Shown in pieces: positions 36,274 to 47,757 of a DNA stretch of 64,000 nucleotides. Origin of the DNA: Chamaecyparis obtusa (taxonomy: Eukaryota > Streptophyta > Pinopsida > Cupressales > Cupressaceae). The position numbers were made by a program, and so were the translations under genes. The stretch lies in assembly GCA_027943335.1 (NCBI GenBank), contig BSBK01009273.1, forward strand, positions 2,228,501-2,292,500, given 5' to 3'. Position 1 is the first letter of the stretch. Each line of letters begins with the position of its first letter. The notes beneath the pieces are model-generated. The model did no database searches, was not told where the DNA came from, and saw nothing but the letters and a program-made list of their open reading frames with translations.

Positions 36274-37141
36274 ATGACATGAGAAATGAAATTATTTTTG
36301 GGATTGCAAATTACTTAGTCAGAGGATGGGATTTTATATGTCAAGCTAATTATGTGAAGGAACCATTGAATAAGTTTGGGTTGGATGAGTCCAAACCAAT
36401 GGGTACTCCTATAGTGACCAGATGCAAGTTGTCAAAGGATGATGAGTCCCCTAAAGTTAATAAGTCTAAATCCATGTCAATGTTTGGTGGCTTACTTTGT
36501 TTTATTCATACAAGACCAGATATCATGAACATTATGTGTCTTGTAGAAAGATTTCAAGTAGATCCTAGGTGAGTTCATGAGGTAGTTGTGAAGAGGATAT
36601 TTAGATATCTAAAAGGGACAATGGAATTTGGGATGTGCTATTCTAAAGGAAATGACTTCACCATGTGTGCATATATTGATGTTGACTGGGCAGGTGATGT
36701 TGATGACTTAAAAAGTACCAGTGGTAGCTCTTTCTTTTTGGATAGAATATTGGTCTCTTGTATTGGAAAGAATTACAAATTCATCTCCTTATCTAGTATA
36801 GAGGAAGAGTACATTATTGTTGCTAGAAATTATACACAATTAGTTTGGATGAAATAGATGCTATCAAATATCAAAATTGCCTTTGATGAGTCTATTGTTA
36901 TATATTGTGATAATTCAAGTGGTATTAATATTTCTAATAATTCTATGCAACACTCAAATATAAAGTACATATCAATTAAGTACAATTTTTTGAGAGATAA
37001 GGTGAATGAGAAAGAGGTGATATTGGAGTATGTTTCTACCAAGGAATAGGTAAGTGATATTTTCACAAAGCCTTTTCCTAAGGATACATTTGTGTATCTC
37101 AGAGGCAAGCTGGGGGTGATTTCCCCTCCTAATCAAATCTA
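36274..37141 (+). pseudogene. pol: Cop1 pol: RT end and RNase H
   Basis: Continues copia pol: FICQANYVKEPLNKFGLDESKPM, then TPIVTRCKLS, FIHTRPDIMN, FRYLKGTMEFGMCYS, DVDWAGDVDDLKSTSG, FISLSSIEEEYI and VIYCDNSSGINISNN, ending LGVISPPNQI at a stop near 37140. Three in-frame stops (36570, 36855, 37047) divide an otherwise continuous frame. Confidence 0.87.
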
Positions 37142-37524
37142 AGATGCAAAGGTATGCATTAGTTTGATGGGATTCAAAGTGTTATTTTAAGATATATATT
37201 GGTGTGTGGAGGATACTACTCAGGGGGAGTACTCATCTTGGCAAGTTAGTTGTTCAAAGTTGAGGAGTGATATGTATGATCATATTTTTGGCTTCTATGG
37301 TTCAGAGCATATATGTTCATTTTCCCTTGATATCAAAGGGGGAGAGATGGCTATATGAAGAATAAAGTGGGAGGAATTGTAGAGAGGCTCTGAAAGATAA
37401 TGATGGATATTGTGGATATTATTGGTAGTACTATTGACTATTGATCTCAAGGGAAGATTATTTATTTCTTTGTGCATTGATTATTTTTCACATCATATTC
37501 TGTCATTAATGCCAAAGGGGAGAT
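37142..37524 (+). other. Cop1 3' non-coding leader and polypurine tract
   Basis: Non-coding, with purine tracts at about 37217-37230 (cagggggagtact) and 37336-37347 (aaagggggagag). The primer tract proper is aaaggggagat at 37514-37524, next to the 3' LTR. Confidence 0.75.
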
Positions 37525-38046
37525 TTTTGGAAACTTGGATGTGTTTTCATTGGTATCAACATATCTATAGAGGTGATTTTTGGATGCCAACATATCTGTT
37601 TGTCAATAGTGTAGTATGCTCAGTGTGATGGTGTTGTAGGTCAATGGTTATGGACAATAGAAAGTAAATCAGTAGTTGAGGATGTCAGAAAGGTGTTAAA
37701 GATAGTCTAAAGATTATTCTTTTCATGCTAAAGAGGTTCACATGGTTAGTTGGAGGTCTACATGATGAGGTGTGGTGACCGGTTCCTACATTGATTGCCA
37801 TTATTGATAATATTGGTGAATTATGGTGAATATTTCTCTACATGGTGAGATTGTTGGTTGTGGACATGTACAATGTGATTGGTACATTCTCATGTGTACT
37901 TAATTCAATTGATATGTGGTCCATAGGTCCTACAAGACATTTTGTAGGTGTATCAATGGATGTTGACAGTGTTCTTAAGGTCTGGCATCAAGGATGTTGG
38001 TGAATTTGATGATTTGGGTGGCTTTAGATGTTTGTGTGTTCTGCAT
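37525..38046 (+). repeat. Cop1 3' LTR, piece 1
   Basis: Aligns to 17653-18175 of the 5' LTR. The starting TG is now TT. It is cut by element C, whose target duplication is tgcat (38042-38046) against ttcat (56489-56493). Confidence 0.85.
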
Positions 38047-38717
38047 TGATGTAGGAGCATCTCAAGTCCTTGGCAATCCCGTGTCACCAAAAACAAGTTT
38101 GAGTTTTCCTATTTTTCTCAATTCTTGCTTTGACCGAGTTGGCTCGGTAGTTGCTCGGTTCCTTCATTAACCGAGTTGGTTAGGTATTTCCCTGGTGCTT
38201 GGTTATCTTTTCTTCGTGCTCGGTTATCCTTGCTTATCGAGTTGTTTATTTTAGTTTTTTGTTGAGGCTAACTTGTGCACTTAATTATGGTCATAGATTT
38301 AATATTTGTATCTATCATTGGGAAGTGTGTGGACCTAGATCTGGTCATTCCTTTCATTAATGGTGGATCTAAAGGCCGACTTGTTCGATAGCCTCTTGTA
38401 TATATTATAGTTGTTGGTTTTAGTTTAGGGGGAGAAGTTTTAGTAGGAGATAGAAGTAAGAAGATTGAAGATAGTTTCTGAATCCTCACATGTTGGAGGA
38501 CTGTTGTAATTGAATTGTAATATTTGGCCCTAACTAGGATGGTCATATAGCCTGATATGTATGAATCTATTTGATGAAATATAAAGGATCTTATCTGCAT
38601 TCTCTTTGTCTCTCTGTCTCTCTCATTTTGTGTGTTGTTTCTTCCATGTGTGATCTCTATAGGGTATATATGGCTTAGGGTGTGCCTTTGGCCCCTATCC
38701 TCCTCTCCCCTACATCA
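38047..38717 (+). repeat. C 5' LTR
   Basis: tgatgtaggagc to cctacatca. Includes a TATA-like tcttgtatatatta near 38394 and the gtgtgcctttggcccctatcctcc end typical of this family. Confidence 0.9.
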
Positions 38718-38719
38718 GG

Positions 38720-38730
38720 TGGTATCAGAG
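38720..38730 (+). promoter_or_regulatory. C primer-binding site
   Basis: TGGTATCAGAG, two bases after the LTR, initiator-Met type; intact, unlike in B. Confidence 0.88.
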
Positions 38731-38854
38731 TGAAGGTGAGATTTTGATCTAGATTTGCGAATCTAGGTTAGAGGGTTCCTTCTTGTTAAACCCTAGTTGA
38801 TTTGTTGCGGGGTAGTAGATTGCGATCTGGCCTACAATTGCAGAGGGTTTCAAG

Positions 38855-38967
38855 ATGGTTCATGGGAGGTGAGATGTAGATCTAGGATTTGTAGACATGT
38901 TGAGACAACTTGCTGCTAGGTTACAAGTTGTTGATACAACCGAGCGTAGAGAAAGACATCTTGAAGA
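38855..38967 (+). pseudogene. gag: C gag, first piece
   Basis: Starts MVHGR at 38855 with a stop at codon 6, then VDMLRQLAARLQVVDTTE and HLEDV, where it is cut by E. It continues at 51499. B shows the same join without the insertion (RRRHLEDVSDEEIEEEQ), which confirms the reading. Confidence 0.85.
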
Positions 38968-39328
38968 TGTTAGCTTGTGGTGACTGATCAGGAAAGTACT
39001 GTAGACTTTTCCTCCTGTCGACATGATTGTAACTCATTCTAACCCTAAAGTGGAAAAATATTTTATAATATGGCTTAGGGTTAGGGATTTAATGATGTAT
39101 CATTTTAGTACTTGCAGCAGAATTGAGCTATAAGGGGATTACAGATTGTAATCAGGTTGTAATCACTGGATAATAAAATATTGGACTCACTGTTAGTGGA
39201 CGTAGTCCAGGGATTGGGTGAACCACGTTAAATATTTGTGTCTTATGTTCTCTTCTGTTTGGCTTATTCTTTTCTGATATTGGTTATATTTTCATGTAAT
39301 TGTTATTTCTTCCTTATTAATCCTAACA
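38968..39328 (+). repeat. E 5' LTR
   Basis: 361 bp, tgttagcttgtgg to taatcctaaca. Matches 51101-51493 directly and both LTRs of G in reverse orientation. Confidence 0.92.
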
Positions 39329-39330
39329 AG

Positions 39331-39341
39331 TGGTATCAGAG
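39331..39341 (+). promoter_or_regulatory. E primer-binding site
   Basis: TGGTATCAGAG after a two-base spacer (ag); initiator-Met type. Confidence 0.9.
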
Positions 39342-39415
39342 AGAGGTTGTTTTTCAGTTATCCTCTGTAGGAAGATCTCATAGTTTTGTGGGAGTCTCAC
39401 AGTTGAGTGGGAGCA

Positions 39416-40163
39416 ATGGTAGACAAGGGTAGGCTGAAGGTTGACAAGTTTAATGGGTAGACCTTTTAGTTATGGAAAATGTAAATGGAGGACTATCTTT
39501 ATCAGAAGGATCTATGGAAGCCATTGGAAGGAAAAGCCAAGAAATCGGCAAGCATTTCTGATAAGAACTGGAAAATTCTTGATAGAAAGGCTCTTGGTAG
39601 TATTCGATTATGCTTGGCACAATCAGTGGCATTCAATATTACACAAGAAAAAATGACTAAAGATTTGATGAAAACCCTAGCGAAGTTGTATGAAAATCCC
39701 TCCGCTTCAAATAAGGTATTTCTCATGAAGCATTTGTTTAATATGAAAATGGTGGAAGGTGGGTCAGTTGCTGATCATTTAAATGAGTTTAATATAGTTA
39801 CCAATAAATTAACTTTTGTTAATGTTATTTTTTATGAAGTTAGGGCTCTCTTGATTTTGTGTTCTTTTCCTGAAAGCTAGAATGGCTTGGTAGTGGCTGT
39901 TAGTAACTCTGTTCCTAGTTCTAACACCCTAGAATTTGATGATGTTATTGGTGTTGTTCTGAGTGAGGAAATTTGTAGGAAAATATCAGGTGGATCCACA
40001 TCAGGTATTGTCTTAAAAACACAAAGAAGAGGTAGAACCAATGAGAGAGGAAACAACTCTGGAAATCATGGGAAATCAAGAGGAAAATCAAAGGGAAAGA
40101 GGTCTGAATCCAAAGGGCCAAACAATTGTTGGTACTGTGGAAAATCTGATCATAAGAAGAAAG
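39416..40163 (+). pseudogene. gag: E gag, up to the F insertion
   Basis: ATG at 39416 (MVDKGRLKVDKFNG), then three early stops. The main UBN2-type domain is at 39485-39880 (MEDYLYQKDLWKPLEGKA, then FLMKHLFNMKMVEGGSVADH and LILCSFPES), then a Lys/Arg/Gly-rich tail and a zinc knuckle. F is inserted inside the knuckle: CWYCGKSDHKKK ends at 40163 and DCW follows at 47758, rejoining to a complete CX2CX4HX4C pattern. G starts its gag at the same place (MADEGRLKVDNFNG), which supports this start. Confidence 0.87.
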
Positions 40164-41661
40164 TGTCTTGTCTTAAAATGGAAGCATTTCCATAATAAGA
40201 GTGTTTAGCCCTCTGAGTAAGTGGTCTAGGGTCATGTTAAGCATCTTGATCAAGTCTTTACATGTATTTGGCTTTTCTCCCTATTATGCTTTCCTCTGCA
40301 CCTGATTTTCACTTCATATTTGCACTTCCTAGCATTCTGGGTCAGGATCCTGAGGTTTTTGACCACAAGGTCAAAGTCAACCTCAACCCTGACCTAGGTC
40401 ATAGTCAATCTCGATGTTGACCTAGGTCAAAGTCGAGCTCGTCCTTGACCCCCTATCCAAATTTCAAATTTCCTTGATTTTCAGGTGTCGAGTTTCAGGG
40501 ATATTTGTTTTCCCCGCCTCCGGGTCGCCCATTTCGGGTTTCAAAATGGTAAATCCTTAAATTAGATTTAATTTAGGTATATTTTATAAATCTTAGGACC
40601 TAATTGGGATTTAATTCTCCAAGGTGGCCCCTCTAGAAGATTGTGCCCTAGTTCACTATAAAAGGAGGCCTTCCTCCCTCATTTTCTCCATCAAGTTTTG
40701 TGAGAACACATCCACAATCAAGAAATTTCATGAGCAAGTGCAAGCAAGTGAATTCAAGCATTCAAGAAAGCCTTCAAGCATTCAAGTGTTCAAGCATTCA
40801 TCCATCAAGGAGATCCATTGTTAGCCATTGAAGGATTCAATCTCTTTGGATCCCCCTTGAAGATCCATCCTTCTACATTCATCCAAGCCTCCTCATATGC
40901 AAAGATCAATTCAAGATTGGTGTTGAAGATAAAATGCCATTGATTTGAGACATCCTACATTCATTCTACATCCATTGGAGCATCCCTACTTGTGGATTTG
41001 AGGATTCGAATCATCTACAAGGACTTCAACATAAGTGAGGTGAATTGTTTCAATTGCTTTATTTATGCACACTACATTTAAATTCAATTTCAAGGTTAAT
41101 TCCTAAATTGGGGTTTGACCAAGGCAAACCCCCCATACAATCAAAACCTCCTTTTTCTTGCAGGTACAGGTGCAAAATTTTAGATCCGAGAGTGGATTTG
41201 GATACCCTTTTCAGTGAACTTCCAAGATTTGCAAACAAAGTCAAAATCGACCTTAAAATAAAGAATCTAGCCTTGGACATTTTATGAGGGTCAAAGGCTA
41301 CCTGCTATCAGAAAGATAAAATATTTCTGGGTTTTCTTCATCTCGGCATTTCCAGTTTGAAACAGGTTGTAGAATTGCCTGAAAGTACACATAGACATCA
41401 AAAATTGGCATTTTCTAGATTTTCCCTAATTTGAGGTTAGTACTTGTATTTCAATTATTTTAGATTTCAAGCACAATTCTCCATAGGGAAATATAGGATT
41501 TTTCTCTCTTTCATATTCTCCATAGATTGATTCGATTGTGCATTAACCTTTTGGTTGATCAAATTGGATATCTCCTTTGGGAATTTGGATTTAGGAGTGG
41601 ATCTCATATTTCCCCCATACATTACATTTGAATAGGTGTGATTCCATTTTACAACTATTCA
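40164..41661 (+). repeat. F 5' LTR
   Basis: 1498 bp, tgtcttgtctt to caactattca. Matches 46262-47753 along its length. Contains a strong TATA box and repeated gtcaaagtcaacct words at 40368-40450. Confidence 0.92.
40657..40663 (+). promoter_or_regulatory. F LTR TATA box
   Basis: TATAAAA in cactataaaaggagg, the expected promoter of the element RNA. Conserved in the 3' LTR at 46745-46751. Transcripts would start about 25-35 bases downstream. Confidence 0.75.
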
Positions 41662-41664
41662 TTT

Positions 41665-41680
41665 TGGTGAACCCGACGAG
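41665..41680 (+). promoter_or_regulatory. F primer-binding site
   Basis: TGGTGAACCCGACGAG, three bases after the LTR. It starts with the TGG expected from tRNA CCA ends, but it is not the initiator-Met site used by the other elements. I cannot name the tRNA with confidence. Confidence 0.65.
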
Positions 41681-41811
41681 CTTACTCTCTTTCTTTTTGG
41701 TGTTAGATTTCTCCTTTGTGTTAGATATTGCATGCTAATTAGATTTCAAAAATACAAAAATATTCATGCTTTATGTGTTCTTAGTTTAGTTCATTTGCAT
41801 TACATTGGTTT

Positions 41812-44800
41812 ATGAGCTTTACCACTAGTAGTCCTACTTATAACATTCCAGTTAGAAGAAGTCGTAGACTCATGGGTGCCTTTGATCCTGAATCTTTCTC
41901 TGCTTTCCTTAGGATCCCGAATGATAATTTGATTCTTCATGATTCTAATCCTACTATGGAGCAAAACTCTTCTCACTCATCTCATGATGAGGATGACTCT
42001 TTAAGAGTTCCTCCTAAACAAGTTCAAAAACTTTCAACTGAACTTGATAAAATGGGTAATTGGCTTATTCAAGAGAACCATAATAAAGATTCTATTCAAG
42101 ATAGAGAGGCTCTTAAGAAAGTTCTCCATCATAGTGATCAAGGTGTTAACCTCTTGCGTGGTATTACTCACCTTGTGCATTCAAATGTTAAAACTTTAGC
42201 TCAAGAAGCTCAATATTTAGGGTTGATTCCTGAACCCTCTTCTAATCCTTTACCTAATATTCCTACCTATACTACTTCTTTGGTGACTATGACGGTTCCC
42301 TCTATTCCTATGAGTGTTCCTCCTGTGTCTCTTCCTACATCATGACCTTCATATCATAATGTTCATTTTACTTATTCCAATTTGCTTCCAACTGTGATCC
42401 CTAGTGTTCCTCCAATTGTGTCTTCTATTCCTACAGCTTCTTACACTTTACCTAGTGTGTCTAATGTTGCTACTCCTCCTATTTCCTCTAATGATTCAAC
42501 AATCATCAGTTTGGCTCAAATTGTGTCATCATTACAACAACAACTTGCTTCCTTAACTCAAAACAAATTTAGTATTCTTGCATGTGACATGGGAAGTCCT
42601 TTGTCCTTGGATATTATTCATAATCCTATTCCTCAGCAAGTCGATATGCCTCATCTTGAGAATTATAATGGAAAAGGAGATCTTGTTCATCATGTTAAAA
42701 CATTCCAAATCATTTGTAGTGATTATGCTAATGACCATAGGATTTTAGCCAAACTATTTGCTAGAACCTTTCGTGACAAGGCCTTAAAATGGTATTGTTC
42801 CTTGCCTCCTTATTCTATTGATTCCTTTCCAAAACTTGCTAATGCCTTTATTCAACAATTTCAAAACAACATTGGCCCGCAAGTGTCTTTGACAGATTTG
42901 ATGCATTGTATAAAAAGTGCTAAAGAAAAATTAACTAAATTTATTGGTAGATTTAAGCATTTGCATGCTCAGATTTCCTATCATGTTCCTGATATTGATA
43001 TTCAACATATGTTTATTTCAAATTTGCAAAAAGATATTAGAGATAAGATTCTGCTTACTGAATTTACCTCTTTTCAACAACTTTGTGTAGCGCTTCATCA
43101 TTATCAATTACAAGTGAGTCAATTTGAGAGCAACACTCCAATAGCTCCTATTCTAGTTGATAAGAGTGATGCTGCTCCTAATCCAAACAAATTTCAAAAA
43201 TTCAACAATTATGTCAAGATAAACAAAAAAGCGAATGCAGTTGCTGATCAAGTTGTTGTTGCATCTCACAATGCCACTTCTACATCCACTACTTTTCGAT
43301 TAAATCATACATTTAATCCTCTTTTTGAATCTTTACATGCTATCATGAATAGGTTGTTAACTTCTAATATGATTACTTTACCTCCTATTCGACCTCTTTT
43401 ACCTGTTATGATTGCCTCTAAATCTTTTGATCAAAATGCTTTTTGTCAATATCATCATTAGAATGGTCATGATACTGAGAAGTGTTATTCTCTAAAACAT
43501 AAGGTTAAAGACTTAATTGACTCTAATGCCTTATCTATTGATAATCTTGATGGTAGTGGTAACAAATCTATTTCTCCTCCTAATCAAAAACTTCAAATCT
43601 ATACGAATCCTTTACCTACGCATGCTCCTAATACCGTTGCTCAACCATCTATTGTGGAAATTGTTTATGAATCAAAGATGGATGATCTCAATCATGTTGT
43701 TAATCAAGTGGAGCATGTTGGTCAATCTATATCTCCACCTCAACCTCAACCTCAACCTCAGATTCAACCTCAAGTTCAATCTCAACCTTGACCAAAACCT
43801 AAGCCTAAAATGAAAACTCAACCTAAACCTCGACAACAACCTAACAATAAAAGACCTCAAGAACTTTTGATTACATTTGATGACTCTGAAACTATTAAAG
43901 CTCCTGATGGTCCCCTTTACATTTCTGCAAGGATTTCTCAGAAACCTACACGTGGTTGTCTTGTTGATCCTACATCCTTAGTCAATGTGATTACTGAAGA
44001 AAATATTTTTATGAAAAGCTTACAATGTGATTCTTATGATACATCGGATGTGTGGATTCAAACTTGTAATGGTTTTCTTTATCCATCATTTGGATCTATT
44101 ACTTTATAGGTTGAACTTTGTGGAAAAATTGTGAACACTACCTTTGTTGTGGTTCCTACTTCTGATCAATTTCAAGTTAAGCTAGGTTTTCCTTGGTTGA
44201 ATGCCATGCATGCTATTGCTTCACCTATCCATAAGTGTCTTAAGTTCATTCATGATGAAGAAGTGAAGATGATTAATCATAGTTTATATCAACCTTCAAG
44301 GCCCAGAGATTATGCTACTCTTGATTTCTTTTGGCCTTCATTACCTAATTCATGTCCTCCTCGACCTGATAATCTTTTTCATTCATATCAAGCTTATAAA
44401 CATTGTAAGATTCTTTAATTAAGCATACCTCCTATGGATCTTAATCACAATCTTTTGCCTACACCTTCTATACCTCCTTTGACTATGGCTTCTAGTTCTA
44501 TTAATCAACTTCCTTCTATCACTCTTCCTAAACAACCTAAGATAGATCCTGTGATTATTCCTCCTATTGTTGATAACCCTATTGATCTTCCTAAAGAGCC
44601 CGTGAAGGATCCTATGATTGTTCCTCCTAGTTCTCAACCTATTTCAAATAAATCAAAATGTAATCGATCTTCCAATGAATGTCATAAGAAGTGTCATGCT
44701 CATGCTAAAGTTGGTAATTCTATTCTTCAAAGATCTCTACCTTCTTCAGATAATACTATGCATGACGTGTTAGAAGAAGTTGTTACTAATAATGATGTTA

Positions 44801-45084
44801 ATATGCATAATTATGATGATTCTATTCATATCTTAGATCCTATTTTGATTAATTTGGATGAAGAAGATACTCTTGATGATATTGATAATGTTAATGATGA
44901 ATATGAGACTATTGACATTGACATTGATTTACCTAATATGCTTTCATCACAATTAACTCTTGCACCTAGTGTCGAACATTGTGATTCTCAAGAGGATCCT
45001 TGTTTGGAACTAGCTATCATTCCTACTATGTTGGATATAGTCCCTCTTGTGAGTTACCCACCTTCCCTAAATGATATACAATGA
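41812..45084 (+). pseudogene. gag: F Gag-protease polyprotein
   Basis: One reading phase of 1,091 codons from ATG 41812 (MSFTTSSPTYN) to the stop at 45084, broken only by five in-frame stops (42343, 43459, 43789, 44107, 44416) and no frameshift. A Pro/Thr/Ser-rich linker (about codons 140-220) precedes the capsid domain (42640-43140: HLENYNGKGDLVHHVKTF, ARTFRDKALKWYCSLPP). A knuckle-like CQYHH...NGHDTEKC spans 43450-43485. A Pro-Gln/Lys-rich stretch (43735-43850) leads to a retropepsin-like domain (43905-44270) whose active site reads LVDPTSLVNVI rather than D-S/T/G-G. The end (44434-45084) is Pro- then Asp-rich and unrecognised. Each stop could come from one C-to-T change. Confidence 0.85.
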
Positions 45085-46250
45085 GATGGGGAGAGTAGGC
45101 AGCACACTTGATTGGCTTGTCCTTCATGGTAGCTTTGTTGTGTGTTTGCCTGCTATATTGTGCTTCTCCCATAATGTGTTTGCAAAATGTTGTTAGATTC
45201 TTTTATATGATCCTTGTTACTTAGTTGGTGAAAGGTTTTGAAGGAATCAAAACTATCATTCAAATTCCTCTATATGTATCTCTATTCTTCTATGCATTGT
45301 TCAATGTTATTTTGTAATTGTGCTATTGTTCGTAAATGTTTCCTTGTGTAATCTTCTTGGATTCAAGACCTGGTAGCACTAATTCTTTTTGGTCTCAATG
45401 TCATGGTTCGAAAAGATTCTGCTTCGTATATCTTATGTGATCTTTCCTCCTTTGTGATCATAGTTTTACTTTCTTTGGGGAATGATGTCAATTCATTTGC
45501 AATAATATCATATATATATTATCTTATGATCATAATGATCCCACGGTAGGTAGATCCCTTCTGTGTTCTTTTTTTGTGTCTGTGATATTTCCCTTGATTT
45601 GTCTTTGGCTAGGGGCATCTCGACGTGTAAATGTAATCAGTGGAATTATTTATATTTTCGTTAAAGCCATTGCTCCTGTTAAAGTGATAGCAATGACTTT
45701 AACGTGGGGGCATATGCTCTGCTCACCTGTTGCACACATGCACTTTTTGATACACACACATATTTTTAAAGATACTTTTCTCCCTTTTTGGATTAATAAC
45801 TAATCCTTAAAGCATGGATTTATATTTTAAGATCTCTTGATCCCTCCACTTTCAAATATATTTTGATCCCTTAAGGTCAGAGGTGTCCTTAAGACTAGAT
45901 CTCTATTGTTTTTGGTTTTATTCTTATGGAATATAATATTCCTAAGGGTGAATCCTTGATGGGTTGACTAGTGAGTAGCCACATTCACTAGGCAGCTCAA
46001 TTCCATCTTTCCAGTTGCGCTGTTTCCTTGTGTGGTTCACAATGGGCCATAAGTTCTCATTGGGTGAGGTAATCACACCCTTTCTTTCTCTCTCTAGAGA
46101 TGTCTCACTTATTGTGATCTGGGAGTTGATGAAGACTTAAGCCCCTGGGGGCTTAAGGTTTCTCTTTGTCCCTTGGATTACGATAAGATTATCTTTTCAT
46201 TCTGATCTCCTTTACCAAGAGTTTGCATTGAGTCCATACTCTTGCTAAAG
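45085..46250 (+). other. F 3' non-coding region
   Basis: 1.2 kb without a recognisable frame. A second purine tract, aacgtgggggc at 45701-45711, sits 0.55 kb before the terminal one and could be an internal plus-strand primer. No RT or integrase remnants are visible, so pol is absent rather than decayed. Confidence 0.65.
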
Positions 46251-46261
46251 TGGGGGCTTAA
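46251..46261 (+). promoter_or_regulatory. F polypurine tract
   Basis: tgggggcttaa next to the 3' LTR, preceded by gctaaag. The G-run is the likely plus-strand primer. Confidence 0.65.
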
Positions 46262-47753
46262 TGTATCATCTTAAAATGGAAGAGCTTCCATGATAAGAGC
46301 ATTTAGCCCTTTGAGTAAGTGGTCTAGGGTCATGTTAAGCACCTTGATTGGGTCTTTGCATGTATCTAGCTTTTCCCCCTATTCTACTTTCCTTTGCACC
46401 TAATTTTCACTTCATATCTGCACTTCCTAGCATTCCGGGTCAGGATCCTGAGGTTTTTTACCACAAGGTAAAAGTCAACCTTATGGGTCAAAGTCAACCT
46501 TGAACCTAACCTAGGTCAGAGTTGAGCTCATCCTTGACCCCTTGTCCAAATTTCAAATTTCCTTGATTTTCGAGTGTCGGGTTTCAGGGATATTTGTTTT
46601 CCCACCTCCAGGTTGGCCATTTCGGGTTTCAAAATCATAAATCCTTAAATTACATTTAATTTAGGTATATTTTCTAAAGGTTAGGACCTAATTGGGATTT
46701 AATTCTCCAAGGTGGCCCCTCTAGAAGATTGTGCCCTAGTTCACTATAAAAGGAGGCCTTCCTCCCTCATTTTATCCATCAAGTTTTGTGAGAACACATC
46801 CACAATCAAGCAATTTCATGTGAGCAAGTGCAAGAAAGTGTATTCAAGGATTCAAGCAAGCCTTCAAGCATTCAAGTGTTCAAACATTCATCCATCAAGG
46901 AGATCCATTGTTAGCCATTGAAGGATTCAATCTCTTTGGATCCCCCTTGAAGATCCACTCCTTCTACATTCATCCAAGCCTCCTCATATGCAAAGATCAA
47001 TTCAAGATTGGTGTTGAAGATCAAATGCCATTGATTTGAGACATCCTACATTCATTCTACATCCATTGGAGCATCCCTACTTATGGATTTGAGGATTCAA
47101 ATCCTCTACAAGGACTTCAACATAAGCGAGGTGAATTATTTCAATTGCTTTGTTTATGCACACTACATTTCAATTCAATTTCAAGGTTAATTTCTAAATT
47201 GGGGTTTGACCAAGGCAAACCCCCCATACAAACAAAACCCCCTTTTTCTTGTAGGTACAGGTGTGGAATTTCAAATCTGAGAGTGGATTTGGATACCCTT
47301 TTCGGTGAACTTCCGAGATCTGTGAACAACGTCATAATCGACCTTAAAATAAAGAATCTAGCCTTTGACTTTTTATGAGGGTCAAAGACTACATGCTATT
47401 ACAAAGATAAATTTTTTTGGGTTTTCTTCATCTCGACATTTCCAGTCTGAAACAGGTTGCAGAATTGCCCGAAAGTACACACAGACATCAGAAATTGGCA
47501 TTTTCCATATTTTCCCTAATTTGAGGTTAGTACTTGTATTTCAATTATTTTAGATTTCAAGCACAATTCTCCATAGGGAAATATAAGATTTTTCTCTCTT
47601 TTTCATATTCTCCATAGATTGATTTGATTGTGCATTAACCTTTTGGTTGATCAAATTGGATCTCTCCTTTGGGAATTTGGATTTAGGAGTGGATCTCATA
47701 TTTCCCCCATACATTACATTTGAATAAGTGTGATTCCATTTTACTACTATTCA
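46262..47753 (+). repeat. F 3' LTR
   Basis: 1492 bp, tgtatcatctt to tactactattca. Includes the TATA box at 46745-46751. Followed by gaaag, then the rest of E gag. Confidence 0.92.
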
Positions 47754-47757
47754 GAAA

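Larger units (their letters stand above)
40164..47753 (+). mobile_element. Element F: gag-protease-only gypsy-like element
   Basis: 7.6 kb with LTRs 40164-41661 and 46262-47753 and perfect target duplication gaaag (40159-40163, 47754-47758). The interior codes one Gag-protease frame of 1,091 codons, then 1.2 kb of non-coding DNA. No integrase, RT or RNase H. It resembles the terminal-repeat-with-Gag (TR-GAG) class, with a Gag like the Tat/Ogre or Athila group. It is the youngest layer of this stack. Confidence 0.9.

Noticed and set aside
43517..43860. Leu/Arg-rich frames on both strands in F
   Set aside because: Shadows of the Pro-Gln repeat of the Gag-protease frame, which is in another phase.
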